Assembly (NCBI GenBank): GCA_036186865.1
Contig: AP025065.1
Span: forward strand, 5,019,421-5,083,420
Length of the DNA: 64,000 nt
DNA from: Eustoma russellianum
Lineage: Eukaryota; Streptophyta; Magnoliopsida; Gentianales; Gentianaceae
Direction of reading: 5' to 3'
The notes under the pieces were generated by a model. The model was not told the origin of the DNA. It saw only the letters and a program-made list of their open reading frames with translations, and did not search any database. Below, piece after piece: positions 32,961-44,793 of this stretch (positions within the stretch are counted from its first letter, which is position 1; the number at the start of each line of letters is the position of its first letter). A program made the translations under genes and the position numbers.

Positions 32961-33373
32961 GAGAAAATTGATAATATTTTTTTCCCAGATTTAAAGAGTG
33001 CCTTTTTCTTTTTCTTTTTATTTTTTTTACCTTCATTAACCGAGTTCTTTTACCTTTGTAGTTGCTTCTGTGATTTTTTTCTTTAGCTTTAGCTGCTGAT
33101 TTTGCCTTTCCCTTTCTAAGTTAAGAAAAGTCAATGTCCCAAAAAAAAAGTCATATAGAATCATGTAACTTTTAATTTATTTGTCTTATTACCATTGACT
33201 ATTCAGTTTATCAACATAGATAGTTGGTCAAATATCAATTAAAATAGAATGCTGAGAATATTCAACATATAGTCTTTGCACTATGTATGATCAAATTGCA
33301 CTTAACAATATGTGTAAAATACTTCGGCGATTTGATTTTAAACAGCGTTTGACCAATATTTTTGGGACGTAGG
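32961..33373. other. Intergenic DNA left of element B
   Basis: T-rich tract near 33000-33090, otherwise nothing recognised. Confidence 0.5.
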
Positions 33374-33514
33374 AGTTAGATTATAAAATGTTATGATGAT
33401 ATAAAAAGATGTTTTAAAAGGACTAAGATGGAATTTCACACCTTGAGTTTGAAGCAAATTGAGAGAAACATATTGCGAGACGTAAATCTCTCATGGATCA
33501 GCCCCTCAGGAGGC

Positions 33515-33914
33515 ACATGGATCGATCCATGTGAAGCTCGGTAAATGTTTGAGACGTGGATCGATCGTCAAACTCTCAGCCAAGAGACGTGGATCGATCG
33601 ACGTGTATCTGAGAGACATCGATCTCTCAGTCAGGCATACGTCGATCGATCGACGTACAAATGAGAGACGTCGATCTCAGCTAAAGGTATGTCGATCGAT
33701 CGACATACATCTGAGAGACGTCGATCTCTCAGCTAAGGGTACGTCGATCGATCGACGTCATTCTGAGAGACGCCGATCGCTCAGCCTAGGAGATGTCGAT
33801 CGATCGACGTCATTCTGAGAGACGCCGATCTCTCAGCCAGGCAGACGTCGATCGATCGACGTCATTCTGAGAGACGTCGATCTCTCAGCTCTGGCACGTA
33901 GATCGATCGACGTC
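33515..33914. repeat. Palindrome array in the 5' LTR of B
   Basis: Two dyad types alternate with a period near 45 bp: ACGTCGATCGATCGACGT and CTGAGAGA-CGTCGA-TCTCTCAG. About seven of each are present, longer than the array in the 3' LTR. Confidence 0.95.
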
Positions 33915-34184
33915 TCCAGAAGTCAAAAAATTTTGATCGTTGGAACAAAATCGAAGGGAGATCTATGATATTTTCTCTCTCCAATCTTGCTCAAATTTCT
34001 TGTGGACTTTAACCCAACATACTACATGCTTCCTTGACTATTTTAACCATGTCTAAGATTCTCTAAGGTGGCTATTCAAGATCAAATCACTCCATAGGGT
34101 GGCTAAAGACTATTTGGACACTATCTTGACATTTTTGAAGACGAAGACTTGGTGGAGAGCCTCAAAAACATAGTCAACTTTATC

Positions 34185-34192
34185 TATAAATA
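34185..34192 (+). promoter_or_regulatory. TATA box of element B
   Basis: TATAAATA lies 270 bp after the last palindrome, in the same context as in element A. Confidence 0.7.
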
Positions 34193-34839
34193 GAAGAGGC
34201 TTGGATGAACCAATCACACACTTTCAAGATCATCTAGCTTCATCTTTCATTGTTGTATAGTTCTCTCATACTTATAAATTTGCTTAAAGCTTGTTTAACT
34301 TTTCTTTGTCCTTCATTGTTGTATATTGAGAGAAGGTGAGTCAAGCACAAGAGGAACCATAAATATTTGATCTCTTGCTTGTGCTTAGACTTGTGAGAAA
34401 GTGTGAACCTAACTATATTTCTTCAATCCACTGTGAGAAGTTCTTGAGGGAACTTTTGTTGAAGTTGTGAGGAAGCAAGAAGTTATTCTTGCTAAGAGCT
34501 GTAGTTGCTGTAGTTGCACAAGTGTGTTTTGTGCAAGAAGTTGCTGTTGTTGTTGCTTACACTAAAACGTTAGTGTAAGTGTTGCTGTGGTTGTTCTTAT
34601 TGTTCATAATAAGAAGAGTAGTTGTTGAAAATCCACTTTGGAAACAAATTGGTTGTGGAGTAGAATCATTTACGATTCGAAGCACTTTATATCTGGTGTA
34701 CTCATTCATTATTTCTCATCTCCCATTCTTGCTCTGATTTTAAATATCTTTTTGAGTTGATTCAAACGAGAAAATTCCGCAAAAGAGCCGAACACTCTAT
34801 TCACCCCCCCCCTCTAGAGTGTATTTCGGACCTAATAAT

Positions 34840-34853
34840 TGGTATCAGAGCAT
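34840..34853 (+). other. Primer binding site of B
   Basis: TGGTATCAGAGCAT lies two bases after the LTR; tRNA-Met type. Confidence 0.9.
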
Positions 34854-34900
34854 AACCTTGATTGCTTGGCATATCTTTGCAAGTAACAAGGTTAAAAATC

Positions 34901-36789
34901 ATGGCAATGACAACCTCAACCTCAACCTCTTCATCTCACACTTCATCTCCTAAGCCTACTGCACTATTTTCCAGATCAAACACTAAAGCACATATGTTTA
35001 ATGCCCAAAATTATTCTTTGTGGAAATTTCGAATGATCAATCATTTGAAAGGCTGTGGATTTGATATATGGAGAGCCGTTGTGAAAGGAATTAAAGTTCC
35101 TATGACTACCAACTCAAAAGGAGAATCAATGTTCAAAGATGAGGATGACTACACCGATGTAGAAAAGATGAAATTTGCCATTAATGGAAAAACATTTGAT
35201 ATTCTCTCAAGTGCTCTCACCACCACCGAGCTCATAAGACTTCAAGGTCTTGAAACAATCTATGAGGCATGGAAAAGGCTTGAAATGATACATGAAGGAA
35301 CTGAGCAAGTAAGAATGGCCAAAAGACTCATGCTCATGAAGGAATATGAGATGTTCGGAATGAAGAGCGGTGAAAAGATTGAGGAGACAATCGACCGATT
35401 CACACGAATAGTGAATCAACTCTCCATGGTGGACAAGAAAATCTCAAATGAAGACCTTGTCTCAAAACTCCTCAACTCCTTGCCAAGAGAATGAACACCC
35501 AAAGTCACCGTCATCACCGAATCAAAGAATCTCAAGACTCTTACCCTTGATGAGCTATCCGGTAATCTTCTTACTCATGAAATTCTTATTGATGAACAAA
35601 ATAGGATGAACCCTATCAAGCCCACACAAACATCACACAAAGGATTGGTGGTAGAGTCCGATGAATCGGATGAGGAAGTTGCTCTTTTAATAAGAAAATT
35701 TTGAAGAACGGCAACTAGAAACAAAGCTCAAGCAAGAAAGTTTTTCAAAAGACCATCTAAAGAAAAGGAAGCAAGTGAAAATTGCTATAGATGTGGTCGA
35801 CCTGGTCATTTCATTGCCGATTGCCACGTAAAAGAGCCGCAAAAGCAAGAGAAGAAGGTCTTTCCTCAAAAGAAGAAAGCCCTCAATGCGGAGGTAACCA
35901 CGTGGGATGATCTCCTTTCGGAATCGGAAGGAGAAGAGAGTGAAGATCAAGGTGTTGGACTTGTTGCAATATTTGACAATCCAAAGATTCAACATACTTG
36001 TCTCATGGAAATTGAAGATGATCTTGAGGTAAATTCTAATCCTTCAAATTCGCATGATGAAATAGGAGATTTGCAAGATGATTTTGAAAAATTGAATTTA
36101 AAATATAAGCACTTGAAGAAAGAGTTCAAGAAATGCATCTTAGAAAATAAGAACTTGCATGACAAGAATATTTTGATGTCTCAAGAGCATGACATCATAC
36201 TCACCATACATATAACCGTAGCTCTTGAAAATGTAGAAATTATAAAAGAATGTGAGAAACTAAAGTTAGACTTACAAAGACTAACAAATGGTAAAAACAA
36301 TTTAGACATACTACTTGGAAATCAAAGAATTGGAAATGATAAATCCGGTTTAGGATTTAATTCATCACCTTCTTCTATTAAACCTAAGTACTTAAAGAAA
36401 AGGGCAAATAATAGAAAAACACAACAAAATTCATCACCTTCTAAACCAAAGCATGTACCCACTTGTTTTCATGCAACAAACTAGGACATGTGAAGAAAGC
36501 ATGTAGAGCTAGATTTGGAAGCACCTATGTTTGGAAGCCTAAGGGTCGACAAACTAACCCTAAAGGACCCAACCATCAAAGGGTACCAATGCATACATCT
36601 TTTGGTTTTGTAGGCTCTCAAGATAAATGGAGTAGCCAAAGAAGAAGGAACCAAATGGCTTATGGACAGCGGATGTTCAACGCACATGACCGGAGTCAAG
36701 ACGTTGTTCACCAAGCTCAAGCTCCAAGATGGTGGAACGGTGCATTTTGGCAATGGGAAAGCCAAAATCCTTGGACATGGAGAAATTGA
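34901..36789 (+). pseudogene. B gag
   Basis: Starts MAMTTSTSTSSS and follows A's Gag closely: the [17 protein letters not shown] block, knuckle [15 protein letters not shown], coiled-coil region, then the second knuckle. TGA at 35492 (for Trp in PREW) and TGA at 35702 (for Arg) interrupt it. One base is lost at about 36473 inside the second knuckle. After that loss the frame still runs over the protease start to 36789, as in A. Confidence 0.9.
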
Positions 36790-39426
36790 TAACTCTTCTT
36801 TTACTATTAATAATATACTATATGTAGAAGTGCTTAAGTATAATTTGATAAGTGTTAGCCAACTATGTGATGCTAATTTTCAAATTGAATTTGTGAAAAG
36901 AAAATGTGTTGTGAAAAAGAACGATAAGATTGTTTTTGAGGCTATACGTAAAAATGATGTTTACAAATTTAGCACACATGATTTGATATCACAAAATGTT
37001 TCTTGCCTAGTTGCCAAAAATGATTTGACTCAACTATGGCATAGACGACTTGGACATATTAGTTTTAAAAATTTCAAAGAGATTTGCAAAAATGAAAAAG
37101 TCCAAGGTCTTCCAAAATTAAATTTCAAAAACCATGGCTTATGTGACACTTGTCAAAAGGCAAAGCTTGTTAAAACAAACTTCAAGCCCAAAATTGAAAT
37201 TTTCACCACCAAACCTCTACAATTGCTTCATATGGATTTGTATGGAGATATTGGTATGGCAAGTCTAAGTGGAAAATATTACACCTTTGTGGTGGTAGAT
37301 GACTTCTCTAGGTACATTTGGGTAATGTTCTTAGCTAAAAAGAATGATGCATGCCAAGAATTTATAAAGCTTTGTAAGAGATTAGAAAATCAAAGAGAGG
37401 ACACAATTACGTAAATTAGAAGTGATAGAGGTGGTGAGTTTGATGGAGAATTTCAAGAATTTTGTGTATCCAAAGGGTTTGGACACAATTTCTCAGCTCC
37501 AAAAACTCCTCAACAAAATGGTGTTGCAGAAAGGAAAAATAGAACACTTCAAGAAATGAGTAGAGCCATGCTAAACGAATTTGAGCTACCCAAATATTTT
37601 TGGGCCGAAGCGGTAAATACCGCTTGTCATGTGATCAATAGAGTTTATTTGAGACCATTTCTCAAAAAGACTCCTTATGAGCTTTGGAAAGGTAGAGTAC
37701 CAAATATTGGTTATTTCAAGGTATTTGGTTGTAAGTGCTTTATACTTAACACCAAAGATAACTTGGATAAACTCGAATTCAAAGCAAATGAAGGAATCTT
37801 TATGGGTTATGCTCAAAATAGCAAGGCATTTAGAGTATATAATAAAAGAAGCATGAAAGTTGAAGAATCAATTCATGTCAAGTTTAGTGAACTCAATGAG
37901 GATAAATTAAACATTAATGATGATAGTGATGATGAAATAATTGAAGAAGCCATATAGATAAATTTGAGAATCCAAAAGGTAATATTGTTATTGACCTTAG
38001 GATTGATCCCCTTGAACCTAAGGTTGAAGATGAAGAAGTAGGACGAGATACCTCAAATTTACCGGATTCATATAAGTATAGGAAAGATCACCCTAAAGAG
38101 TTGATATTAGGTGAAACTAGCCAAGGCATAATGACTAGGAGAAAATTCAATGAAAATGCCTTCATTTCGCAAGTTGAGCCTAAAAATATAAAGGAGGCAA
38201 TAAATGATGAAGATTGGGTATTAGCTATGCAAGAAGAATTAAACCAATTTGAAAGAAGTGATGTTTGGGAATTAGTTGCTAAACCTAGTGATCATCCCGT
38301 AATTGGCACTAAATGGGTATTTAGAAACAAAATGGATGATAAAGGAAACATCACTAGAAACAAAGCTAGGTTAGTAGCCCAAGACTATAGGCAAGAGGAA
38401 GGCATAGACTATGATGAGACCTTTGCCCCCGTAGCTAGGTTAAAAGCTATTAGGATGCTATTAGCATATGCTTGCTATAAGAATTTCAAACTATATCAAA
38501 TGGATGTGAAATCTGCATTCTTGAATGAAATAATTCAAGAAGAGGTCTATGTAGCTCAACCGCCAGGGTTTGAAAATCATGATTATCCAAATCATGTTTT
38601 TAAACTCAAAAAGGCCCTTTATGGACTTAAACAAGCTCCTAGGGCTTGATATGATAGATTAAGTAACTTCCTACTTGAGAATGAGTTTTCAAGAGGAAAA
38701 GTCGACACTACTCTTTTTATTAAAGAACAAGGAAACCATCAATTGTTTGTTCAAATTTATGTGGATGATATCATATTTGGTGCTACTAATGATTCTCTTT
38801 GTGAGCATTTTGCAAAATTGATGGAAGGAGAATTTGAAATGAGCATGATGGGTGAACTCAACTACTTCCTTGGTCTACAAATCAAGCAAACTCAAGATGG
38901 AGTGTACATATCTCAAACAAAGTATACAAAGGATTTGCTCAAGAAGTACAAATTCGAAGATGGAAGAAGTGTGAGCACTCCTATGAGCACAAGTACAAAG
39001 CTTGACAGAGATGAAAAAGGAAAGCCGGTTGAGGTAACCAAATATAGGAGTATGATTGGTAGTTTACTTTATTTAACCGCTAGTAGGCCGGATATTTTGC
39101 ATGCTGTGTGCTTATGTGCTTCATGTTATGCACAACTACTTTGGATGATCAATACTTTAAACGATTATAATGTTAAGTTTGATAAAGTTCCCATCCTATG
39201 TGACAACACCTCAGCCATAAGTATAGCGCAAAACCCGGTACATCATAGTAGGACCAAACATATAGAAGTGAGACATCACTTTATAAGGGATTGTATTCAA
39301 AAAGGATTGGTATGCGTTGAATTTGTCCCAACAAATGATCAACTAGCAGATATATTCACGAAATCCCTTCCTACTGAGACATTTGAGTCTATTAGAACAA
39401 GATTTGGAATGATAAACATTGTTTAG
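36662..39426 (+). pseudogene. B pol: protease, integrase, RT, partial RNase H
   Basis: The protease [11 protein letters not shown] starts at 36662 in the +1 frame relative to gag. The HHCC finger, [17 protein letters not shown] and NGVAERKNRT integrase motifs follow, then [24 protein letters not shown] and catalytic [13 protein letters not shown] of RT. TAA at 37412, a frameshift near 37940 with TAG at 37955, and TGA at 38647 (for Trp in RAWYD) break it. At about 39122 the text jumps from CLCAS to CYAQLLW, removing about 92 codons with the main RNase H carboxylates. Confidence 0.92.
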
Positions 39427-39456
39427 AGGGTTAAAATTGAGAATTTCAAAAACAGC

Positions 39457-39560
39457 ATACGTCGATCGATCGACGTATCAAAACAAGAGATCAACGTACG
39501 TCGATCTCTGACATCGATCGATCGACGTACGTCGAACTTAGACGTCGATCGATCGACGTC
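39457..39560. repeat. Palindrome cluster between pol and the extra ORF of B
   Basis: Three dyads of the ACGTCGATCGATCGACGT type start 30 bp after the pol stop and about 230 bp before the extra ORF. This is the same position as 15739-15852 in A. Confidence 0.92.
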
Positions 39561-39788
39561 GTCGATTTCAGCAGCCTTAAAAACCTCAAAAACGCAAAAC
39601 CCTTTCTCATTTCAACTTCAACCAGTGGCTGAAACCCTACATTACCTCCGCCTCTTTCTCCAAAAGACCTTCATCTCTTCAATTTCATCTCCAAAACAAA
39701 ACTTCTTCATCTCTACACTTGATTTTCATCTTCTTCATTCATTCCTCTCCAGAAATCCCCAAATTTCAAGCCCTAATTTCTCTCAAAA

Positions 39789-41054
39789 ATGTCTTCAAGG
39801 AGCAAAAATACAACCAAGAGGCCAAGATCTTCTAGGGGTGGAGGAGAAGGTTCAAGCACTTCTTCTCAAGCACAAACATCTCAACCTAGAAGAAAGCAAT
39901 CTATGGATGAGAGTCAAGCACAAGTGCTAGCCGCAATTAGGAGTGAGTTGACTCTCTCAAACTTCCCTTGGATCAAAGCCAAAGATGCCAAGGATGCTTT
40001 GACGGAACCCCTAATCCCCGGGCATGTAAGTTACATCACTAGACATACTCAAATATTATTTGATAAATGGGAAGATGATGAAAGACCCACCATCCCACTC
40101 AAATTGCTTAGAATAAATGATATTCTAAACAATGATGAACTAAGTCCCATCATTGAGTGGTTAGATGTTCAAGAATGGAGAAATATTTGGAATGAGAGAG
40201 AGATGCTCAAAATGTCCACTAAATATACTAGACTTTTTTATGCCAATTTATGGATTGAATACATAAATGGTCTTCCTTTAGCTGTACATTCCGTTATTGA
40301 TGGACATCATGTTAAATGGAAAGTTGAAAAAATTTGTGACTTTACTGGTGTACCCAACGAAGGGTACTTTGAGTTTGATGCATGGAAATGGGATGCGGCT
40401 GGGTGGAAAGTCTCTGAAGATGAAGTGAAATCTTTCTCAGGCTTCCATCCCAGTAAAAACACAAATGATATGCGTTTAGTTTATCGTACACTTCTTGCCA
40501 TTGTTACATTCTGTATCAATGGTAAATCCGCAAAATTGCCAAGTAACCTTGACTTCTACATAGCATACCGAATAGCTAACCGTGAGAAGGTCAACTTTGG
40601 GGAGCTTTTTATGACAAATGTTATCGAAGCCATAACCAAACAAAACAAAGCCCTTCCCTATAGTAACCTTATCTATAGGATGCTTGTGAAGTCGGGTGTT
40701 TATGTGGATGACACGGATGTTGACAACATAACGCACAAGGACTTCTATGATAAAGTCAACATCCAACAAATCATGAAGTCTAGAAAAGAAGCAATGATGA
40801 GAGAACAAGAGGAGGAAGGAAGAGAAGACGAAGACTTTCCAGACGAGGCACCCATTCCGGAAACAAATACTCAAGAAGCACCTAGTGGCTTGGGCTCAAA
40901 TGTCCCTGAGCTTTAAGCTCAAGTTACTAGTCTTCAGCAGGAGGTTGGTGAGCTAAAAGGAAAAGTGTCCATGCATGAATCAAGATTTGCCAAGCTCAAG
41001 GCAAAAATGAAAGCGTGCATTCCTGGAATCACGTTCTCTTCAGATAAAGACTAG
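39789..41054 (+). pseudogene. Extra ORF of element B (one nonsense codon), homologue of A's
   Basis: Starts MSSRSKNTTKRPRSS. The core shares RLFYANLWIEYINGLP, HSVIDG, FHPSKNTNDM, GKSAKLPSNLDFYIAYRIA and KALPYSNLIYRML with A, while flanks have drifted strongly. An acidic linker (EEEGREDEDFPDEAP) precedes TAA at 40914. The frame continues without shift through the coiled coil to ..ITFSSDKD and TAG at 41052, so the TAA is a point lesion. The core is much more alike than linker and tails, suggesting constraint on the core before decay. Confidence 0.85.
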
Positions 41055-41653
41055 GGTGTTTGTTTAGCTTGCTTCTTGCTCTAGCTTAGTATGTCTTGTT
41101 AGTTGTAAAACTTGGCTGTGCCTTTGAATTTAATGAAGTATTCTTGCTTATTGTTTTTTTTGATGCTTTCAAAAAGGGGGAGAAAATGGCTATTATTAGT
41201 GGCTATTGTTGCTTAAGTGACTTATTTGTTAAAGTGGTTTATTGGCTATTATTAGTGGATATTGTTGCTTAAGTGGCTTATTTGTTAAAATGGTCTATTG
41301 CATGATGAGATTGTTTGATGAAATAATTTTTGGTAGCTGGTAAAATGAGGTAAGTTTGGAAATTGGAATCTTTGTTAATTACTGGTAAAATGAAAACGAG
41401 CATGAAGAGTTATTGATGCATGTTTAAGAAAGTTGGGTTGTTGATATATGTTTGGTTGAGGGGAGCAATTTTAAAGAAGAGTATTTGGATTGGAGTTATA
41501 AAATCTTGTTCACATTGATTACTACGGAAGGTATAAAGTGCATATACTTAGGAGGAGATTGATATTTTTCAAGTTTGAAACATTCAAACAGTTAAAATGA
41601 AGCAAAAACATCTTTTAGAATCTTGGTTTTGAAATCATCAAAAAGGAGGAGAT
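41055..41653 (+). other. 3' untranslated region and polypurine tracts of B
   Basis: TCAAAAAGGGGGAGAAAA at about 41169 and TCAAAAAGGAGGAGA at about 41638, the latter adjoining the LTR, mirror the pair in A. The repeated phrase GGCTATTATTAGTGG at 41189 and 41246 marks a short duplication. Confidence 0.75.
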
Positions 41654-43104
41654 TGTTATATTATAAAATGTTTTGATGATATAAAAAGAAGTTTTAAAAG
41701 AACTAAGATGGAATTTCACACCTTGAGTTTGAAGCGAATTGAGAGAAACATATTGCGAGACGTAAATCTCTCATGGATCGGTTGAAGTATACATCAGCCC
41801 CTCAGGAGGCACATGGATCGATCCATGTGAAGCTTGGTAAATGTTTGAGCTCTCAGATCCATGTCAAACTCTCAGCCAAGAGACGTGGATCGATCGACGT
41901 ATATCTGAGAGACATCGATCTCTCAGTCAGGCATACGTCGATCGATCGACGTACAACTGAGAGACGTCGATCTCTCAGCTAAAGGTATGTCGATCGATCG
42001 ACATACATCTGAGAGACGTCGATCTCTCAGCTAAGGGTACGTCGATCGATCGACGTCATTCTGAGAGACGTCGATTTCTCAGCCTAGGAGACGTACGTCG
42101 ATCGACGTCATTCTGAGAGACGTCGATCTCTCAGCCAGGCAGACGTCGATCTCTCAGCTCTGGCACGTAGATTGATCGACGTCTCCAGAAGTCAAAAAAA
42201 TTTGAACGTTGGAACAAAATCCAAGGGAGATCTATGATATTTTCTCTCTCCAATCTTGCTCAAATTTCTTGTGGACTTTAACCCAACATACTACATGCTT
42301 CCTTGACTATTTTAACCATGTCTAAGATTCTCTAGGGTGGCTATTCAAGATCAAATCACTCCATAGGGTGGCTGAAGACTATTTGGACACTATCTTGACA
42401 TTTTTGAAGATGAAGACTTGGTGAAGAGCCTAAAAAACGTGGTCAACTTTATCTATAAGTAGAAGAGGCTTGGATGAAGCAATCACACACTTTCAAGATC
42501 ATCTAGCTTCATCTTTCATTGTTGTGTGGTTCTCTGATACTTATAAATTTGCTTAAAGCTTGTTTAGCTTTTCTTTGTCCTTCATTGTTGTATATTGAGA
42601 GAAAGTGAGTCAAGCACAAGAGGAACCATAAATATTTGATCTCTTGCTTGTGCTTAGACTTGTGAGAAAGTGTGAACTTAACTATATTTCTTCAACCCAC
42701 TGTGAGAAGTTCTTGAGGGAACTTTTGTTGAAGTTGTGAGGAAGCAAGAAGTTGTTCTTGCTAAGAGTTGTAGTTGCTGTAGTTGTACAAGTGTGTTTTG
42801 TGTAAGAAGTTGCTGTTGTTGTTGCTTACACTAAAGTGTTAGTGTAAGTGTTGCTGTGGTTGTTCTTATTGTTCATAATAAGAAGAGTAGTTGTTGAAAA
42901 TCCACTTTGGAAACAAAGTGGTAATGGAGTAGAATCATTTACGATTTGAACCACTTTATATCCGGTGTACTCATTCATTATTTCTCATCTCCCATTCTTG
43001 CTCTGATTTTGAATATCTTTTTGAGTTGATCCAAACGAGAAAATTCTGCAAAAGAGCCAAACACTCTATTCACCCCCCTTCTAGAGTGTATTTCGGACCT
43101 AACA
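41654..43104 (+). repeat. 3' LTR of B
   Basis: Starts TGTTATATTATAAAATG and ends TTTCGGACCTAACA. The palindrome array is shorter than in the 5' LTR; the TATA box and stem-loops are conserved. Confidence 0.93.
41811..42183. repeat. Palindrome array in the 3' LTR of B
   Basis: Lacks about 30 bp between two CGTCGAT direct repeats that are present at 33841-33890, and has other losses near 41850 and 42090. The 5' copy has its own loss near 33498. Confidence 0.93.
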
Positions 43105-44139
43105 GGGAGGATTAGTTAGTCAATAAACATATTAAAAATTTATGCTCCTACTTTTGAAGCAAGTAATAATTATTTAGTCTGGGAAATTCAAAAGCACAAG
43201 TTTTGTGCTACTAATTGAAATTAATATTTTTCTAGAGCAAATTGACATTAATCTTTTGGTAAAACTGGTTCATTATTATTCCAGCCCACTCCTTTGATCA
43301 CTGGTTTCAGGATCCACCGGCTATATTGGGCTACCTAACTATGCTCCTGATCCAGGTACATTTCTTTCCTTCCACTATATATTCTAGTTTTTTTTTTCTT
43401 TTTTTTTCATTGACAAAAGAAAGGGATAACAAAGAAATCATTCAAAAGACTCTTTATGACTCAAAAATATAGTTCTAGTTTGACTTAATCGAAATTTAAG
43501 AAAGACAAACTTTGTAGACTACTATTTATATTTTAACCTTAATTGGTTAGTTAAAGCAAATTAGAGAAAAATGATGCAAGTGTTAATCAAATTAGAGAAA
43601 AAATCCACACCAATGACACTTGATCGTAAGTGGTTATTATATGATATATCATAGGAGTGCAGTTTTCATAAAGGCCGTGAGGGCTTGCATTTTCGGAGGC
43701 CTGATTTCTACAAACGAATCACAGTAATTGAAATAAAGTGTACTTTTGGACTTGTCTTTTGCTTGATTTTGATGTGAAAAGGGCTTGGTTAGAAGACTTC
43801 TCCGACATATAAGGTTTGTTAAATTGTATACAACTACACAAAATAGGGGCGTAATTGCACGAAACACAACATTATTTTTGGACTTTTAACGCGGTATAGT
43901 AAGGGATATTAGTTTTCCAACTTTATCTTTAATGAAAAGACGGATATTAAGGAATTCTTGTTCTATAAGTGGAGATTTAAAGAAGGAAAATTGTGTATGT
44001 ATACCGTAGTTATGGTTGTCAAACAAATGCTCGATTAAAACCTCAAGGCTAAACATGAGATGAGTATGTATACAATAATTATACTTGTCAAGCATACAAC
44101 ATATGAACACCACAACCGTATGACATATATACGTAAGCC
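43105..44139. other. Intergenic DNA between B and C3
   Basis: A+T-rich. One short exon-like stretch (43312-43355) is discussed among the rejected items. Otherwise nothing recognised. Confidence 0.5.
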
Positions 44140-44144
44140 GTAAT

Positions 44145-44641
44145 TGTTGAAGAATTTGATGCTATCAGACAACAAGGTGGTGGCGTTGATGTGAGGAAGA
44201 ACAAGGTCACAACTCAACCAAAGAGGAATCAATAACTAACTAGCTTGCCAGAGTAAGCGTGTCAGTGGAGGTTGAATTGATGGAGGTTGAAGTTGGTTAG
44301 GAGAATCAAGTGCATCGGGCCAAAGGTTGAAGAAGGAGCTCAGCAGAGCGAAATGGGAGGAAGAAGGTGCACGCGGGAACTGATTTAAAAGGGGTGAAAA
44401 GACAAGAAAGTCCCTGGTGGTTATAAGCGTTTAGTTATATGAGTAAGGGTACAATTGTAAATTCGAGGTCTAATAACTGAATTTTTCCCTTCTTCTTCTT
44501 CTATATGTACCGAATGCACTACACAGTTGAATGTATGAAGAATTGACGGTTTCTTCTTTTCCACATGTTTTCTCTCGATTGTTTTTTGTGTTGCTCCATT
44601 GCTGTGATTCTGCTTGGGGTTGAGTTTGATCAATTTCGTCA
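44145..44641 (+). repeat. 5' LTR of C3 (497 bp)
   Basis: Runs TGTTGAAGAATTTG.. to ..CAATTTCGTCA, followed at once by TGGTATCAGAGCG (primer site, 44642-44654). It differs from the 3' LTR at four sites, all C/T or G/A. Confidence 0.97.
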
Positions 44642-44654
44642 TGGTATCAGAGCG
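44642..44654 (+). other. Primer binding site of C3
   Basis: TGGTATCAGAGCG directly abuts the LTR; tRNA-Met type. Confidence 0.92.
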
Positions 44655-44793
44655 ATCAGGTTCCTCTGAATTGTTTCTGTCTTCTTCGGTTGTTTACTTT
44701 TGATTGATTCTCGGTGTCTTTTATTGATTGATTGTATTTCGTTCGAGTACGCGTTGTTGAATTGAATATCATTGCTGTTGCATTGATTGATAT

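Larger units (their letters stand above)
33374..34837 (+). repeat. 5' LTR of B
   Basis: Contains a palindrome array (33515-33914), TATA box (34185-34192), R/U5 stem-loops near 34490-34615 and the end TTTCGGACCTAATA. The final CA has become TA. Confidence 0.92.
33374..43104 (+). mobile_element. SIRE-like copia retrotransposon B, relative of A in opposite orientation
   Basis: LTRs 33374-34837 and 41654-43104 flank gag, pol and the extra ORF in the same order as A, with very similar pol. It is more decayed: stops at 35492, 35702, 37412, 37955, 38647 and 40914, frameshifts near 36473 and 37940, and loss of about 275 bp of RNase H. The left LTR edge has decayed (AGTTAG for TGTTAT), so the target duplication (AGGAG or GTAGG against GGGAG) is unclear. 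Confidence 0.93.

Noticed and set aside
33531..33818. Arginine/serine-rich open frame in the B LTR (also 41773-41982 and 5851-6084)
   Set aside because: Produced by the palindrome array, whose period keeps a frame open. There is no start context or conserved domain.
33515..33914. Regular spacing of palindromes suggested a CRISPR-like array
   Set aside because: The spacers are themselves repeated and dyadic, the array lies in an LTR, and the context is plant retrotransposon DNA without cas genes.
43312..43355. Short exon-like stretch (TTTCAG, then STGYIGLPNYAPDPG, then GTACAT)
   Set aside because: Splice-like borders around 44 bp are weak evidence. No neighbouring exon or domain was found.
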